Notes: generated by a model not told the origin, from the sequence alone. Shown: positions 43,384-52,503, numbered from the stretch's first letter. The stretch is DNA of 64,000 nucleotides from Paucibacter_B soli (GCF_037482845.1 NZ_JBBHJW010000001.1:744001-808000); one strand, 5' to 3'. A program made the numbers and translations.

Positions 43384-43842
43384 TCATTCGGCCCTGAGCA
43401 CTTCCCATCGGTCAGCCATCCGCTGAATGACCTCAGCGGGAACGCCGTGGCTGTTCTCCCACTTGCCATGTGCCTCAATAATTCGAATGTTCGTCGTCAT
43501 CGAGCGGTAGGGCTCGATTTCACGGAGCATCGTGAACGTGTTGCTGACGACCGCACGTTGTCCGTGGACGAGCGCATCCCGGGTCATGCGCTGACACCAA
43601 GCGTGCGCGTCTCGGATTCGCGAAGCGTCGTAGCTGTAGGCGCCGTCGACCACGAAGTACATGTCGGCCTCAAAGTGCTTGTATCCCACGAGCGCAAGAG
43701 CGCTGGCCATTGTCGATTTGCCGCTGCCGGGAAGGCCTCGAATCAACACTAGCTCCGTGTGAACCAGCGGGGTTGGTTGGCGTGATTCCGTACTTCCGGG
43801 CTTGGCATTGAGCGTGAAGGAGGGCGCGTGCTGATTGAACAT
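43384..43842 (-). CDS. P-loop kinase (AAA_33/PNK-like)
   Basis: A 152-aa ATP-binding protein. Walker A is GLPGSGKST at residues 36-44. YKHFEADMYFV is the Walker-B-like/phosphoacceptor region. HGQRAVVSNTFTMLREIEPYR resembles the second half of polynucleotide-kinase/NEDD4BP2-like domains, so a 5'-polynucleotide or small-molecule kinase is likely. A 25-residue extension precedes the fold. AGGAA lies 7 bp before the ATG. Such kinases are frequent in phages and mobile elements. Confidence 0.75.
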   Translation of the reverse strand: MFNQHAPSFTLNAKPGSTESRQPTPLVHTELVLIRGLPGSGKSTMASALALVGYKHFEADMYFVVDGAYSYDASRIRDAHAWCQRMTRDALVHGQRAVVSNTFTMLREIEPYRSMTTNIRIIEAHGKWENSHGVPAEVIQRMADRWEVLRAE

Positions 43843-44265
43843 TTGGGTTCCTACTTGTGGAACCCAGTGCAGCCACGATGTTTATATTTGGCGCGACAAG
43901 TGATGGCTATCGAATCGGCATGACCGGAAGCGGAACGTGTCGTGCAGTCCGAAGGTGCCTTTGCGACATCGGCTGACTGTCCGTGAACTACTCCACGCCA
44001 TATCGGCGCAATTCGTTTGCGCCGATGTCAAACCTGTCTATCCTTACGGCTTGTGAGCGCGCAATGCGCCACCGCCCCTGAGTCTCAACTCAGCAAGGAG
44101 CACCCACCGGCCGCCCCCGTCGTCAGACGGGCGGACCCCTCATCGGGTGCTCTTTAAAAAATCCCCCAAGAAACAAGTTTTCGACACGTCTCCGGCGTGT
44201 CAACCATCAATCGCTCAGGCCTTGCCTATCGAGCGAGGTCTGAGCACTTTTCAAAGATTCGAAAA
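43843..44265. other. intergenic region with a structured element
   Basis: About 420 bp between divergent genes. A hairpin-forming element occupies 44098-44152. The remainder shows no promoter I can name. If the next gene starts at GTG 44197 the stretch is shorter. Confidence 0.5.
44098..44152 (+). terminator. structured RNA or terminator candidate
   Basis: Outer arms GAGCACCC (44098-44105) and GGGTGCTC (44145-44152) enclose an inner stem CCGTC/GACGG extended by CCG/CGG pairs with a small bulge. TTTAAAAAA follows. It precedes the plus-strand gene at 44266, so it may be a terminator, an attenuator or a leader. Confidence 0.4.
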
Positions 44266-44640
44266 ATGCTTTCAGACGTTTGTTTTGATTTTCTGTACGA
44301 CGTGGAGCGCTTCGGCGTTGACGAAGCTACCTACGAACAGCTGCGCGCCGACGTTTTGCACTACTCAAAGGCGCCATTCGACTACGCCATCGAGGTGACT
44401 GATGTGCTGCAAAGGGCGCTGGCGGCCGCCGTTCGGGGCGAGAAGTACAAGAGCGGAGACCTAAAGGAGCCGGCAAGACCTGGTCCTGGTCTGATGAACC
44501 AGCGGATATCGTTCTCACAGGTCGTCATGTTGGTTTGCGAGACGCTCCACTGCTACGACGACGCCAACGGCACTGAGGAAGGGCTGCTTAAGCGGTTCAA
44601 GCAGATTTGGCCTCAGGGAACTAAGCAGATTCCCGATTGA
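44266..44640 (+). CDS. hypothetical protein, 124 aa
   Basis: Starts MLSDVCFDFLYDVERFGVDEATYEQLRADVLHY at the ATG 44266; an in-frame GTG at 44197 would add 23 residues. Neither has a clear ribosome site. The protein is mostly helical and ends FKQIWPQGTKQIPD. No family recognised. A copy of GCAAGACCTG lies inside it. A strong hairpin follows the stop. Confidence 0.5.
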   Translation: MLSDVCFDFLYDVERFGVDEATYEQLRADVLHYSKAPFDYAIEVTDVLQRALAAAVRGEKYKSGDLKEPARPGPGLMNQRISFSQVVMLVCETLHCYDDANGTEEGLLKRFKQIWPQGTKQIPD

Positions 44641-44649
44641 CCCGGTTTG

Positions 44650-44678
44650 GCCAGGAGTCCGGTTGACGGGCTCCTGGC
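44650..44678 (+). terminator. hairpin after the 124-aa gene
   Basis: GCCAGGAG-T-CCG and CGG-G-CTCCTGGC make a 12-bp stem (one T:G pair) with a 5-base loop, 10 bp after the stop. It lacks a T-run, so it may need help to terminate. Confidence 0.55.
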
Positions 44679-44870
44679 TGCCCAAGGCCTTGTCACACCA
44701 ATGCCCGTCGCGACGCTTCGCGCACGGCGAGGCACTCAAAGGATGGCATCTCGGCTTGCTCCGCCGCTGCTTCAAAGCACAGGCAGCCCAAGTCGGCTCC
44801 TCCAACTTATCAACTTGCCATCAGGAATCGCTCCTGGTGGTCATTCCGCGCATGCGCGGGTCCAACATCA

Positions 44871-45521
44871 ATGCAATTCAACATCGTTCAAAAATCAAAT
44901 TGTCAACTGACAACCGATGGCCAAGGTCGTGCTGCTTCCAAGAACGCTCGGGGTAGCGACGATGCCGTTCCATGGAGCGGAGGTCTGAACCCAGCGGAGC
45001 TTGAGCGGCCTGGTGGCATGCTTCTGGCTGCGCTCCTTACCCATGCAAACGAACGCGGGCAGCGGCACCAAGACATGGCTTCATCTTTGGGTGTGACGCC
45101 TGGATATGTGAATCAACTCAGGAGCGGCCACCGGCAGGTCAATCAAATATCGGATAAGTTTTCGATGGCGTGCGCGGCGTACCTCGGCATTCCTAGGCTG
45201 GCTGTTTTGTTCATGGCAGGCCGGCTGACGCAGCGCGACGCATTCGAGCGAGAAGAGATGTTTGCTGCTGAAGTCCCCCGGGCGATGACCTTCGTTTGCC
45301 AGGACCCAGACTGGGGGCCATTGATGACGGCCCAGATTCGGTCGTTGGACATCGACGGGCAATTCACGTTGGTCCGCCTCTACGAAGCGGCGACGAAGAG
45401 AAAGCTTCTTTCTGACCGCCTGTCACCTGAGAGATGGGCAGAGGAGCTAAAGCGATTTCGGGCGGTGAAACACCGTTTGGTCGAATCTGCAAATGACTCG
45501 CTCAATTGTTCGGCTGACTAA
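44871..45521 (+). CDS. XRE-type HTH transcriptional regulator
   Basis: A 216-aa protein. The helix-turn-helix is in residues 50-85 (ANERGQRHQDMASSLGVTPGYVNQLRSGHRQ), followed by VNQISDKFSMACAAYLGIPRLAVLFMAG. The C-terminal half (MTAQIRSLDIDGQFTLVRLYEAATKRKLL) is helical and of unknown function. The N-terminal 40 residues are less convincing, so translation may begin internally. It is a likely regulator of island genes. Confidence 0.7.
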   Translation: MQFNIVQKSNCQLTTDGQGRAASKNARGSDDAVPWSGGLNPAELERPGGMLLAALLTHANERGQRHQDMASSLGVTPGYVNQLRSGHRQVNQISDKFSMACAAYLGIPRLAVLFMAGRLTQRDAFEREEMFAAEVPRAMTFVCQDPDWGPLMTAQIRSLDIDGQFTLVRLYEAATKRKLLSDRLSPERWAEELKRFRAVKHRLVESANDSLNCSAD

Positions 45522-45621
45522 GGCGAACCGCCAGTGCGCTTCAGGCCAGCACTTGGCGTCTAGCAGTTGCATCTGCGACTCACTCCCTCACATATGAGGT
45601 CAACGGGTGCATGACGAAGAA

Positions 45622-45648
45622 CCCTCTGAAGCGCGATGCTTCAGAGGG
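45622..45648. terminator. terminator hairpin between convergent genes
   Basis: CCCTCTGAAGC and GCTTCAGAGGG form a perfect 11-bp stem with a 5-base loop. It lies between the XRE gene (ends 45521) and the minus-strand gene (ends 45714). Confidence 0.8.
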
Positions 45649-45713
45649 CGAATCAGGAAATCACATCATCCGAGCGTGCAGTCGAAGGCTTGCCGCCGCG
45701 ATGCACTGGGTCT

Positions 45714-46001
45714 CTAGTCAGCTCCTATGCGCGTCCCGATGAGGTGTGCCATTCCTCGTCGCCGCAAGACCCATGCTTGCAAATCGCTGTCCAGCTGAAG
45801 GTACCGTACAACGGCTTGGGAACCTAGGGCATTGTCATGACCACATGCAATTGCCAAGGCAGCGTATTCGCCTGACGAGAGCTGTAGGGCTCGCTCCGGT
45901 ATGTCCCTGGCATTCGTCCACATGTCAGCGATTTGTTCCAACTTACTTTGGACGGTGCGCATGGGTTGCTCGAGTGCTGTTTTCGTGTGACGTCTCTGCA
46001 T
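45714..46001 (-). CDS. small hypothetical protein, 95 aa
   Basis: Starts MQRRHTKTALEQPMRTVQSKLEQIADMW two bases past the upstream gene's stop (TGAGATG), so it is probably translationally coupled. A helical protein with a basic N-terminus. No family recognised. Confidence 0.55.
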   Translation of the reverse strand: MQRRHTKTALEQPMRTVQSKLEQIADMWTNARDIPERALQLSSGEYAALAIACGHDNALGSQAVVRYLQLDSDLQAWVLRRRGMAHLIGTRIGAD

Positions 46002-46002
46002 C

Positions 46003-46428
46003 TCAGTCTTCCTCGCGGTCTGGACCAATGACCCAGGCCTGTTCGAACCACGAGGGAGCACCGTTGTCACCGCGTTCAGCGTGGTCTACGAGCGTGCCAA
46101 GACTGCACCAAGTCACGTCATGACCTGTGTCCCATTGAACTCGTCCGTCGTAGTACACAGAGCACCCGCCTAGGTTGGGGCTGTCGAATCCATCACCCTT
46201 CGAGGCAAGGGCGGCAATGGCTTCGTCGCGCGTCATGTCGATTTCGTCGTCGACATATAGCGTAATGAGTTGTGCGGGGCAGTTCTCCGGCGAGCCTGCG
46301 TGTTCCCATGCATTGACGACCGCTGTGATTCGGGCGGCCAAGTCTCGGTGCGACGGGCCGTCTTCCCTCGACGGATTGGTTGAACTCTCGTCAGGTTGAA
46401 TGGGTGCTTGATTTGAAGGCGTTTTCAT
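46003..46428 (-). CDS. acidic hypothetical protein, TWC-type, copy 2
   Basis: A 141-aa acidic protein beginning MKTPSNQAPIQPDESSTNP. The C-terminal half (YYDGRVQWDTGHDVTWCSLGTLVDHAE, then APSWFEQAWV) matches the protein at 42554-43021 at DG-V-W, TWC-L, P-W-E and WV. It forms an operon with the 95-aa gene downstream. Confidence 0.65.
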   Translation of the reverse strand: MKTPSNQAPIQPDESSTNPSREDGPSHRDLAARITAVVNAWEHAGSPENCPAQLITLYVDDEIDMTRDEAIAALASKGDGFDSPNLGGCSVYYDGRVQWDTGHDVTWCSLGTLVDHAERGDNGAPSWFEQAWVIGPDREED

Positions 46429-46445
46429 CTTTGGAGTGGGAAAGT

Positions 46446-46694
46446 TTAGGAAGCGAGGCGAACTCTCCGCCGCTGAGCGTTGCGCCCAAAGCGGTGCGTA
46501 GTTGAGATGGCCTCACCGACATATAGCGACGCAGTCATCGCGCGCCCGTTTGATGAGGAACTGGAGAAGGTGTCGAGGAACTGTCCACACCCAGGCACAT
46601 CGCGGCGGTGCTCTGAGAGCCCATACGACAGCAGGCCATAACTGACTAAACAGGTTGCTACACATCCCAGCAGCAAGCGAGGTGCGAACTGCAT
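46446..46694 (-). CDS. possible small exported protein, 82 aa
   Basis: MQFAPRLLLGCVATCLVSYGLLSYGL resembles a signal anchor or signal peptide; the rest is Ser- and Arg-rich without a motif. It may be real or spurious. It lies between two genes on opposite strands. Confidence 0.3.
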   Translation of the reverse strand: MQFAPRLLLGCVATCLVSYGLLSYGLSEHRRDVPGCGQFLDTFSSSSSNGRAMTASLYVGEAISTTHRFGRNAQRRRVRLAS

Positions 46695-46776
46695 AGACAA
46701 CGCCCTACATCTCAGAAAGCTTGGCGGCAAAGAGAAGTAGGGCGCAGCGGGTGTACCGATGAGATGTATAGCAACA

Positions 46777-46798
46777 GGTCTCCCAATCCTGGGAGACC
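46777..46798 (+). promoter_or_regulatory. hairpin covering the primase ribosome site
   Basis: GGTCTCCCA and TGGGAGACC form a perfect 9-bp stem with a 4-base loop. The 3' arm contains the Shine-Dalgarno sequence GGGAGA, three bases from the ATG at 46802. It could hide the ribosome site, or bind a regulator. Confidence 0.65.
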
Positions 46799-46801
46799 GA
46801 A

Positions 46802-48238
46802 ATGGCGCGTATTGCGCTGGCACCTGGTGCCTATGACGAGCTAGAAGAGGCTCTGGACTATCACGACCCCCAGCGCGCAGGGTTCGTGTCGCTCATGGCC
46901 ACGGGGGAACGTGGGCGCATGCGCCAGTCGTCATTCAAGCTGATAGAACTCCCCAATCAACTGCATCGAATGCAGCAATTTGGTCGGGATGCGTTCATTT
47001 GCCAGAACGAGTTTTTTCGACCGAATCGACAGGCTGTGAACCTGTGGCGAATGACGGCGAACTTTATCGACCTCGACACCTACAGGGTCGAGCATCTGGC
47101 TTCGCGTTCGCCAGAGGACCAGAGGGACATGCTGCTGCAGTACCTCGATGACGAGCAACTGCCTCCACCTAGCGTTGTCGTATTTTCCGGTCGAGGCCTT
47201 CAAGTCAAGTGGTATCTCACGAATCCTGTGCCCCGGCGGGCCGCGCCACGATGGCAAGCCGTCCAGGACGAGCTATGCAGGCGCTTGACCTGCTTTGGTG
47301 CTGATGCCCAGGCTCGCGACGTGTCCCGCGTATTGAGGGTAACGGGCACTGTCAATGCCAAAAGCGGCGAGATTGTTCGTGTGTTGCATAGGGCTTCGAT
47401 TCCAACAATGGGAGGCTCCCGAACAAGCCGAGGTGCAATTGCCTACGACTTTGACCTGTTGGCTGACGAACTGCTACCGCTATCCCGACAGGAGCTAAAG
47501 ACGCTGGCTGAGACCCGGGAACTACAGGCGGCAGAGTGGGAGGCTGACCGCCTAAAGCGCGCGGCCGTTCGCGACCGCCTAACGGTGCTGGAAGGTGGAG
47601 CTGCTGACCTGGGCAGCAGGAAAGCGAAGACAGGCAAGAAGCTGGTAGCTAGCGAACTCGCAATGGACAGGCTCGAAGACATACGGAACTTGTTTGAGCT
47701 GCGCGGCTGGAGCAAGACTGGAGCACCGGCCGGGAAGCGAGACGCCGTCATGTTTCTGGTTAGCTGTTTCCTGGCCGATTCGCGGCTGTGTCAGAACATT
47801 CAACCCGAGCTTCAATCCCTCGCACGTGAATTCGCACCATCGTGGTCCGCTCGGGAACTGGCGTCTGCAACATCTGCGGCAATCGCGCGGGCAGCAGCGG
47901 CTGAGCGCGGCGAGAAGGTCATCTTTGAAGGTATGGAGGTCTGCCCACGGTACAGGTTTCGGAACGAGACCTTGGTTACCTTGCTCGAAATTACGTCCGA
48001 TGAGCAACGGCAACTTCAGACTATTGTTGGCGTCGATGAGGCTCGGCGGCGTGACCGCGACCGAAAAGCAAACAAGCGCCGGGAGGCCGGCTGCCCGACT
48101 CGTGAAGCGTACTTGGCGAGGACTGGTGACAGAGCCCTGCAGGCGCGCGAGATGAAAGCTAGCGGACACACGAATGCGCACATCGCCTCAGTCCTTGGTG
48201 TCAGCCTGCGGAGCGTGACGACCTATTGCAAGAACTAA
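46802..48238 (+). CDS. archaeo-eukaryotic-type primase/replication protein
   Basis: A 478-aa protein. The AEP primase motifs are present: motif I D90-x-D92 in NFIDLDTYR, motif II SGRGLQVKWYL (residues 129-139), and motif III D173 in RDVSRVLRVTGTVNAKSG. A charged helical middle follows, then a C-terminal helix-turn-helix (MKASGHTNAHIASVLGVSLRSVTTYCKN). The layout fits the replication primase of plasmids, phages and satellites. It suggests that the island replicates or replicated on its own. No Rep-type helicase is adjacent. Confidence 0.8.
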   Translation: MARIALAPGAYDELEEALDYHDPQRAGFVSLMATGERGRMRQSSFKLIELPNQLHRMQQFGRDAFICQNEFFRPNRQAVNLWRMTANFIDLDTYRVEHLASRSPEDQRDMLLQYLDDEQLPPPSVVVFSGRGLQVKWYLTNPVPRRAAPRWQAVQDELCRRLTCFGADAQARDVSRVLRVTGTVNAKSGEIVRVLHRASIPTMGGSRTSRGAIAYDFDLLADELLPLSRQELKTLAETRELQAAEWEADRLKRAAVRDRLTVLEGGAADLGSRKAKTGKKLVASELAMDRLEDIRNLFELRGWSKTGAPAGKRDAVMFLVSCFLADSRLCQNIQPELQSLAREFAPSWSARELASATSAAIARAAAAERGEKVIFEGMEVCPRYRFRNETLVTLLEITSDEQRQLQTIVGVDEARRRDRDRKANKRREAGCPTREAYLARTGDRALQAREMKASGHTNAHIASVLGVSLRSVTTYCKN

Positions 48239-48590
48239 GCAGGACGGGTAGCAAGGTTGTTCCGTACATATGGTGGAAATGGCGTAGCCGGCAGCCGGAC
48301 GTGGCGCCAATTCATGTCGAAGATTCACATTTGCATAGTGGTTTTCGCAAAAGCTCCTTTCTGTGGTCGGGACGGTTGCACCAACCAGAAATGGGGTGAC
48401 TGGCTCTGCCCCGTGCGGGCTTCGATTGGTGGCAAGGAGGTCACGCCAACCCTCGCCCTGGGCTTGGACGGATGTTCGGAGAGCATGTCAGGCCAACCCT
48501 CGTTTGGTGCTGCTTCTGTGCTGCAGGCGCCGTGACTGCCTACGACGTCGATGCGCCTCTGCCGGCGCCGTGCGCCGCTAGGAGCTACGG
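48239..48590. other. intergenic region between primase and the defence operon
   Basis: About 350 bp between convergent genes. The open frame at 48257-48535 has no ribosome site or family signal. No terminator with a clear T-run was seen. Confidence 0.5.
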
Positions 48591-49274
48591 CTACAGCGTC
48601 ATCCTTGCGCCATGCAATTTCAGCCACTCGGCAGCCTCCCGCCAGCCCGGAAGCTCTGTATCGACGAGCTGCCAGAATTTAGGGGTGTGGTTTTGTTCCT
48701 TTAGGTGCGCCAGTTCGTGGACGACGAGGTAGTGCAGGACGTCCAGGGGGGCCCCTAGGGCTCGCCAGTGGAAGTTCAGGTTGCCTGCTGGGGAGCACGA
48801 AGCCCATCGGTGGTTGAGCTCCCAAACTCGCAACTTACCGGGTTTGACGCCCATGGACAGAGCCCGTGTGGCAATGAGCGCGGGAAGGCGCTCATATCCG
48901 GCGCGCCGGTAAAAGGCGCGCAGCAGCTCTTCCGCTTGCTTGCGACAGTCCCGGCGGAGGACGAACCGGTCTCCAACCAAGGACAATGGCTCAGGCGCAT
49001 CGGGCGAGATATCAAGCCGGCAGGGCTGACCCAAGAAGTAGAAGGTTTCGCCGGAGACGAACTCCTTCCCGGGGGGGGCGCGATTGAGTTCGCCCCAGTG
49101 AGCGAGCGTCCGGTATATCCACGGCAGCTTGCGTTCAACCAGTCGTTGAAGCTGCTGGTCCGTGGCACGCCGCGGTGCCTTGACGGTGACGCCACCATCA
49201 CGCTCGACGTAGATGGAAACCGTCTTTCGGTCGGAGCGAGCGACCGAGTACTCAACGTCGCGAACAGCAGGCAT
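48591..49274 (-). CDS. M48/YgjP-type metallopeptidase linked to type I R-M
   Basis: A 227-aa protein starting at 49274, one base after the hsdR stop (TGACATG). The zinc motif is HELAH (H186-E187-x2-H190) and the third ligand H196 is in KEQNHTPKFW. NHRWASCSPAGNLNFHWRA before it is typical of the DUF45/YgjP family. Such genes are often found directly after hsdR of type I systems; their role is unclear. It ends the operon. Confidence 0.88.
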   Translation of the reverse strand: MPAVRDVEYSVARSDRKTVSIYVERDGGVTVKAPRRATDQQLQRLVERKLPWIYRTLAHWGELNRAPPGKEFVSGETFYFLGQPCRLDISPDAPEPLSLVGDRFVLRRDCRKQAEELLRAFYRRAGYERLPALIATRALSMGVKPGKLRVWELNHRWASCSPAGNLNFHWRALGAPLDVLHYLVVHELAHLKEQNHTPKFWQLVDTELPGWREAAEWLKLHGARMTL

Positions 49275-49275
49275 G

Positions 49276-52200
49276 TCAGGACAGCAGGTCGTGGCTACGG
49301 GACTTCGCGAGATGCACGAGCGCCTTGGACCACTCATCGAGGTGCTCGAGAACCGCGTCGATGCCGGTGTCGACGAGGCGGCTGTAAACTTCTCCCTCAA
49401 GCTCCGAGACTTTGACATGGTTTGTCCAGAATCCTGGTGCCTGGATGGCCGCGCGGAAGAGCGGAATCAGGTCGTTGACCAACGACTTCAGCGTTGCCTT
49501 TTCGGCAGGTTGCAGCTTCGTTGATACGCCGACCTTCATCGTCAGCAACCGAAAGAACGCGACCGCCTTCGGTTCCAAGCCGTCGTCAGCGTCTGCCTTG
49601 GGTGGCGTGGCTGAGCCCACCAGCAGGAGCAACTGCTTGGCCTGCTCGTCCCAGTTGTCCTTGTACTTGCGAATGACCTCCTCGAGCTTCTCCGACAGCG
49701 GGCCGTAGAACGCCGGGTCCTCGTCCATGTGCATCGTGATGTGCTTCCGCAGCGCATGCTCCATCTCCGATGCCTTAGCCTTTGAAGACGCCTGGGCCTC
49801 GGTCCGCTTGATGAAGTTGGCCTGAAGCAGCTCAATTGGCGGAATCTTGGGGTCGACACCAAGACTAACCAAATGCTCGTTAACCAGACGGCGAATCTTC
49901 TCGCCGGCGTTTCCGAGGTCAAGGCTTGCATCCTTGTACCGCTCGCGTGCCTGAGCCTTGAGCCACGCGAACCGCTTTGCCGCTGACTCATACTGCATGG
50001 CGCGCGCATCGGGGAGCACCGAGTTCATCGACTGTAGGAACAACGTCAGCAACACATCGAAAGTCTCACGCTCTTTGACGTCGGCGATGACGTCCATCAT
50101 CAACTCGTAGACGATGTAGTCCTCGTCGGGAGGGAGCTTCTGAGCGGCCCAGTCGTAGACCTGGTCAATCTTGTGCTCACGGAAGAACAGCGCCAACCGC
50201 TCGAACGTGGCCTGCAAGCGCAGGAACTCGTCCTCGACCGAGCGGAAGCACGCGAGGAACTCATCCACGTCCTCGCCGACATAGATGTCCAGAGCTTCGC
50301 GCAGGTGCTTCGTCAGGCCGATGTAGTCGACGATGATGCCGTTGCGCTTGCCCGGAGCCTTGCGGTTGACCCGTGCAATCGCCTGGAGTAGCGTGTGCTC
50401 TCGCAGCGGCTTGTCGATGTACATCACCTGTTCGATAGGAGCATCGAAACCCGTAAGTAGCATGTCGCAAACGTTTAAGAAGGCGATACCTGTTTCCGGC
50501 TTTGTTAGGTCGAAGCGCTTCAAAAAGTTGTTGATGGCATCGAGCTCTTTGGCATCCTTTCGAGCTTCCCGAACTGCGCCGAGCTCGTTGGTACCTTCTT
50601 CCGAGACAACGGCGACCGTCTTGAGGAACCGAATGCGCTCGAGCACGGCCGGGTCCGAGGCCTGCCGCTTCGCGTAGACCGCCGCGTAGGCATCCAGTGC
50701 TTTTGCGATGGCATCCCGGTAGCGCACAGCCGCCAGCTTGGAGTTCGCCACGACCTGTGCCTTGAAGCCTTCGGGCAGGATGCTCTCGACGTAGTGCTTG
50801 ACGATGTCCTTGGCGACGTCGGCAATGCGCGCCTCGGCTTCCAAGATGTCGTCGCGTCCGCCGTACTTCTGCTTGATGACCTCGAGCTCCTCGGGGGTCC
50901 GCTGGGCGAACAGGTCCTCAAACTTCTGGTCGAACTCTGACTTGTGGGTCAGCGCGGTGTTTGTCGTCTTGCCGATGTAGATGATGGGCAACACAGCCTC
51001 GTCGTCCTGCGCTTCCTTCAACCGGTAGGTGTCGATGAGTCCGCCGAAGCGCTCTACCGTGGTCTGCCGATGCCGCTTCGTGATGAGCGGCGTACCTGTG
51101 AAGGCAATCTTGATGGCGTTTTCAAACGCATTTGCGAGGTTGTTGCCCAGGTCACTGTACTGGGTCCGATGCGCCTCGTCGATGAAGATGATGATGCGTG
51201 ACGAACTGTTGACGCGAGGGAACGGCTTGACCCTGGGCACTGCCACGGGAATGCCAAGCGCGGTCTTCAGTGCCGGCGACAACTGCTCCTGCTGCTCACG
51301 GAATTTGTGGACCATGACCAAGTAGAAGCCAGAGTCATTGCCGGCGGTCTTGGTCTTCAGGTCGTCCGAGCTCTCGATGCGCGTCACCTTCTCGCCGGCG
51401 AGCTGCACCGTACCTTCCAACTGGTCCTCGAGGTCGGTACGGTCATTGACCATGATGACCTTGAGGTCGAACAGGTCCTTGCTCGTGCGCAGCTTGCGCA
51501 CGAAGAAGACCATCGTCAGCGATTTTCCGGAGCCCTGGGTATGCCAAATGACACCGCCGCGGGCAGCGCCGGTGTTGCTGCGGATGCGGTCGAGCGCCTT
51601 CAAGATGGCGCGGTACTGCTGGTAGCGAGGGACGACCTTGACCAGGGAATCGCCCTTGGTCGTGAACAGGACGAAGTTGCGCAGCAGGTCAATGAGCGTG
51701 TCGCGCGGCAGCATTCCCTGAATGAGGGTCTCCTGCTGGCGCACCTGGCCGCCCAGCGGCGCGGTGAATGCCGCGTACTTCGTCGGCATGATGGACTTCC
51801 AGCGCTGGAAGTCATCGGGGTCGGTGGTGATAGAGCCGTATGACGCTTCGTTGCCCGTTGTGGCGACCAGGAAGAGGTTTGCATGGAAAAGCCGCGCCTC
51901 CCCTTCGAGCTTCCCACCCTTGGTGTCATCGGGGCGACGCTCGCAGTAGCGCATTAGCTGCTTCTTCGCCTCCTGCATGGGGATGCTGGTGAAGGCGTTG
52001 GCTTCCTTGGCTTCGATAACGACCACCGGTAGGCCGTTTACGAAGAGGACAACGTCTGGCCGAATATGCGACTTCACCTGACCCGGGGTTTCCACGCGGA
52101 ACTGGTTGATTGCGTGGAAGCTGTTGGCGAACGGGTCGTCAAAGTCGACAAGGCGTACCGACTCTGTGACCACGCCGTTAGGCGTCTTCCGCTCAAGGGG

Positions 52201-52503
52201 TACACCCTTGGTCAGCAAGGTGTACACGGCGCGGTTCACTTCGACCAGGGAGCCCTTCTGCGTGCTCACGAGTTCAAACAAGGCGTCGAGGTCAGAGTCC
52301 TGCAGCCAAGTGACGCCGACAGGGTCCCGGTTCAGAGCTCGCACACTGTTGCGGAACACGTCCTTTAGCGCGACCTCATGAAAGTCCGTGCGCAGACTCT
52401 TGGCGGGGTCGGTCGGCAGCGTCTCGCCTTGGTCGATGACCGTCCAGCCGAGGGCACTCAGCTGCGCGAGAAAGGGAAGTTCTACTAGGGTGCGTTCTGT
52501 CAT
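49276..52503 (-). CDS. hsdR: type I restriction enzyme, R subunit
   Basis: A 1075-aa motor-nuclease. The N-terminal nuclease has D150 (RPDVVLFVNG) and E164-x-K166 (VIEAKEAN). The helicase has Walker A TQGSGKS near residue 320, DEAH in IIFIDEAHRTQ near 430, and motif VI in QAIARVNRKAPGKRNG. With HsdM and HsdS it translocates and cuts DNA lacking the methyl mark. It starts 32 bp after the nucleotidyltransferase gene, so the CBASS genes sit between hsdS and hsdR. Confidence 0.97.
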   Translation of the reverse strand: MTERTLVELPFLAQLSALGWTVIDQGETLPTDPAKSLRTDFHEVALKDVFRNSVRALNRDPVGVTWLQDSDLDALFELVSTQKGSLVEVNRAVYTLLTKGVPLERKTPNGVVTESVRLVDFDDPFANSFHAINQFRVETPGQVKSHIRPDVVLFVNGLPVVVIEAKEANAFTSIPMQEAKKQLMRYCERRPDDTKGGKLEGEARLFHANLFLVATTGNEASYGSITTDPDDFQRWKSIMPTKYAAFTAPLGGQVRQQETLIQGMLPRDTLIDLLRNFVLFTTKGDSLVKVVPRYQQYRAILKALDRIRSNTGAARGGVIWHTQGSGKSLTMVFFVRKLRTSKDLFDLKVIMVNDRTDLEDQLEGTVQLAGEKVTRIESSDDLKTKTAGNDSGFYLVMVHKFREQQEQLSPALKTALGIPVAVPRVKPFPRVNSSSRIIIFIDEAHRTQYSDLGNNLANAFENAIKIAFTGTPLITKRHRQTTVERFGGLIDTYRLKEAQDDEAVLPIIYIGKTTNTALTHKSEFDQKFEDLFAQRTPEELEVIKQKYGGRDDILEAEARIADVAKDIVKHYVESILPEGFKAQVVANSKLAAVRYRDAIAKALDAYAAVYAKRQASDPAVLERIRFLKTVAVVSEEGTNELGAVREARKDAKELDAINNFLKRFDLTKPETGIAFLNVCDMLLTGFDAPIEQVMYIDKPLREHTLLQAIARVNRKAPGKRNGIIVDYIGLTKHLREALDIYVGEDVDEFLACFRSVEDEFLRLQATFERLALFFREHKIDQVYDWAAQKLPPDEDYIVYELMMDVIADVKERETFDVLLTLFLQSMNSVLPDARAMQYESAAKRFAWLKAQARERYKDASLDLGNAGEKIRRLVNEHLVSLGVDPKIPPIELLQANFIKRTEAQASSKAKASEMEHALRKHITMHMDEDPAFYGPLSEKLEEVIRKYKDNWDEQAKQLLLLVGSATPPKADADDGLEPKAVAFFRLLTMKVGVSTKLQPAEKATLKSLVNDLIPLFRAAIQAPGFWTNHVKVSELEGEVYSRLVDTGIDAVLEHLDEWSKALVHLAKSRSHDLLS

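Noticed and set aside
48257..48535. 92-codon plus-strand frame between primase and metallopeptidase
   Set aside because: No ribosome site or family; base composition gives no support.
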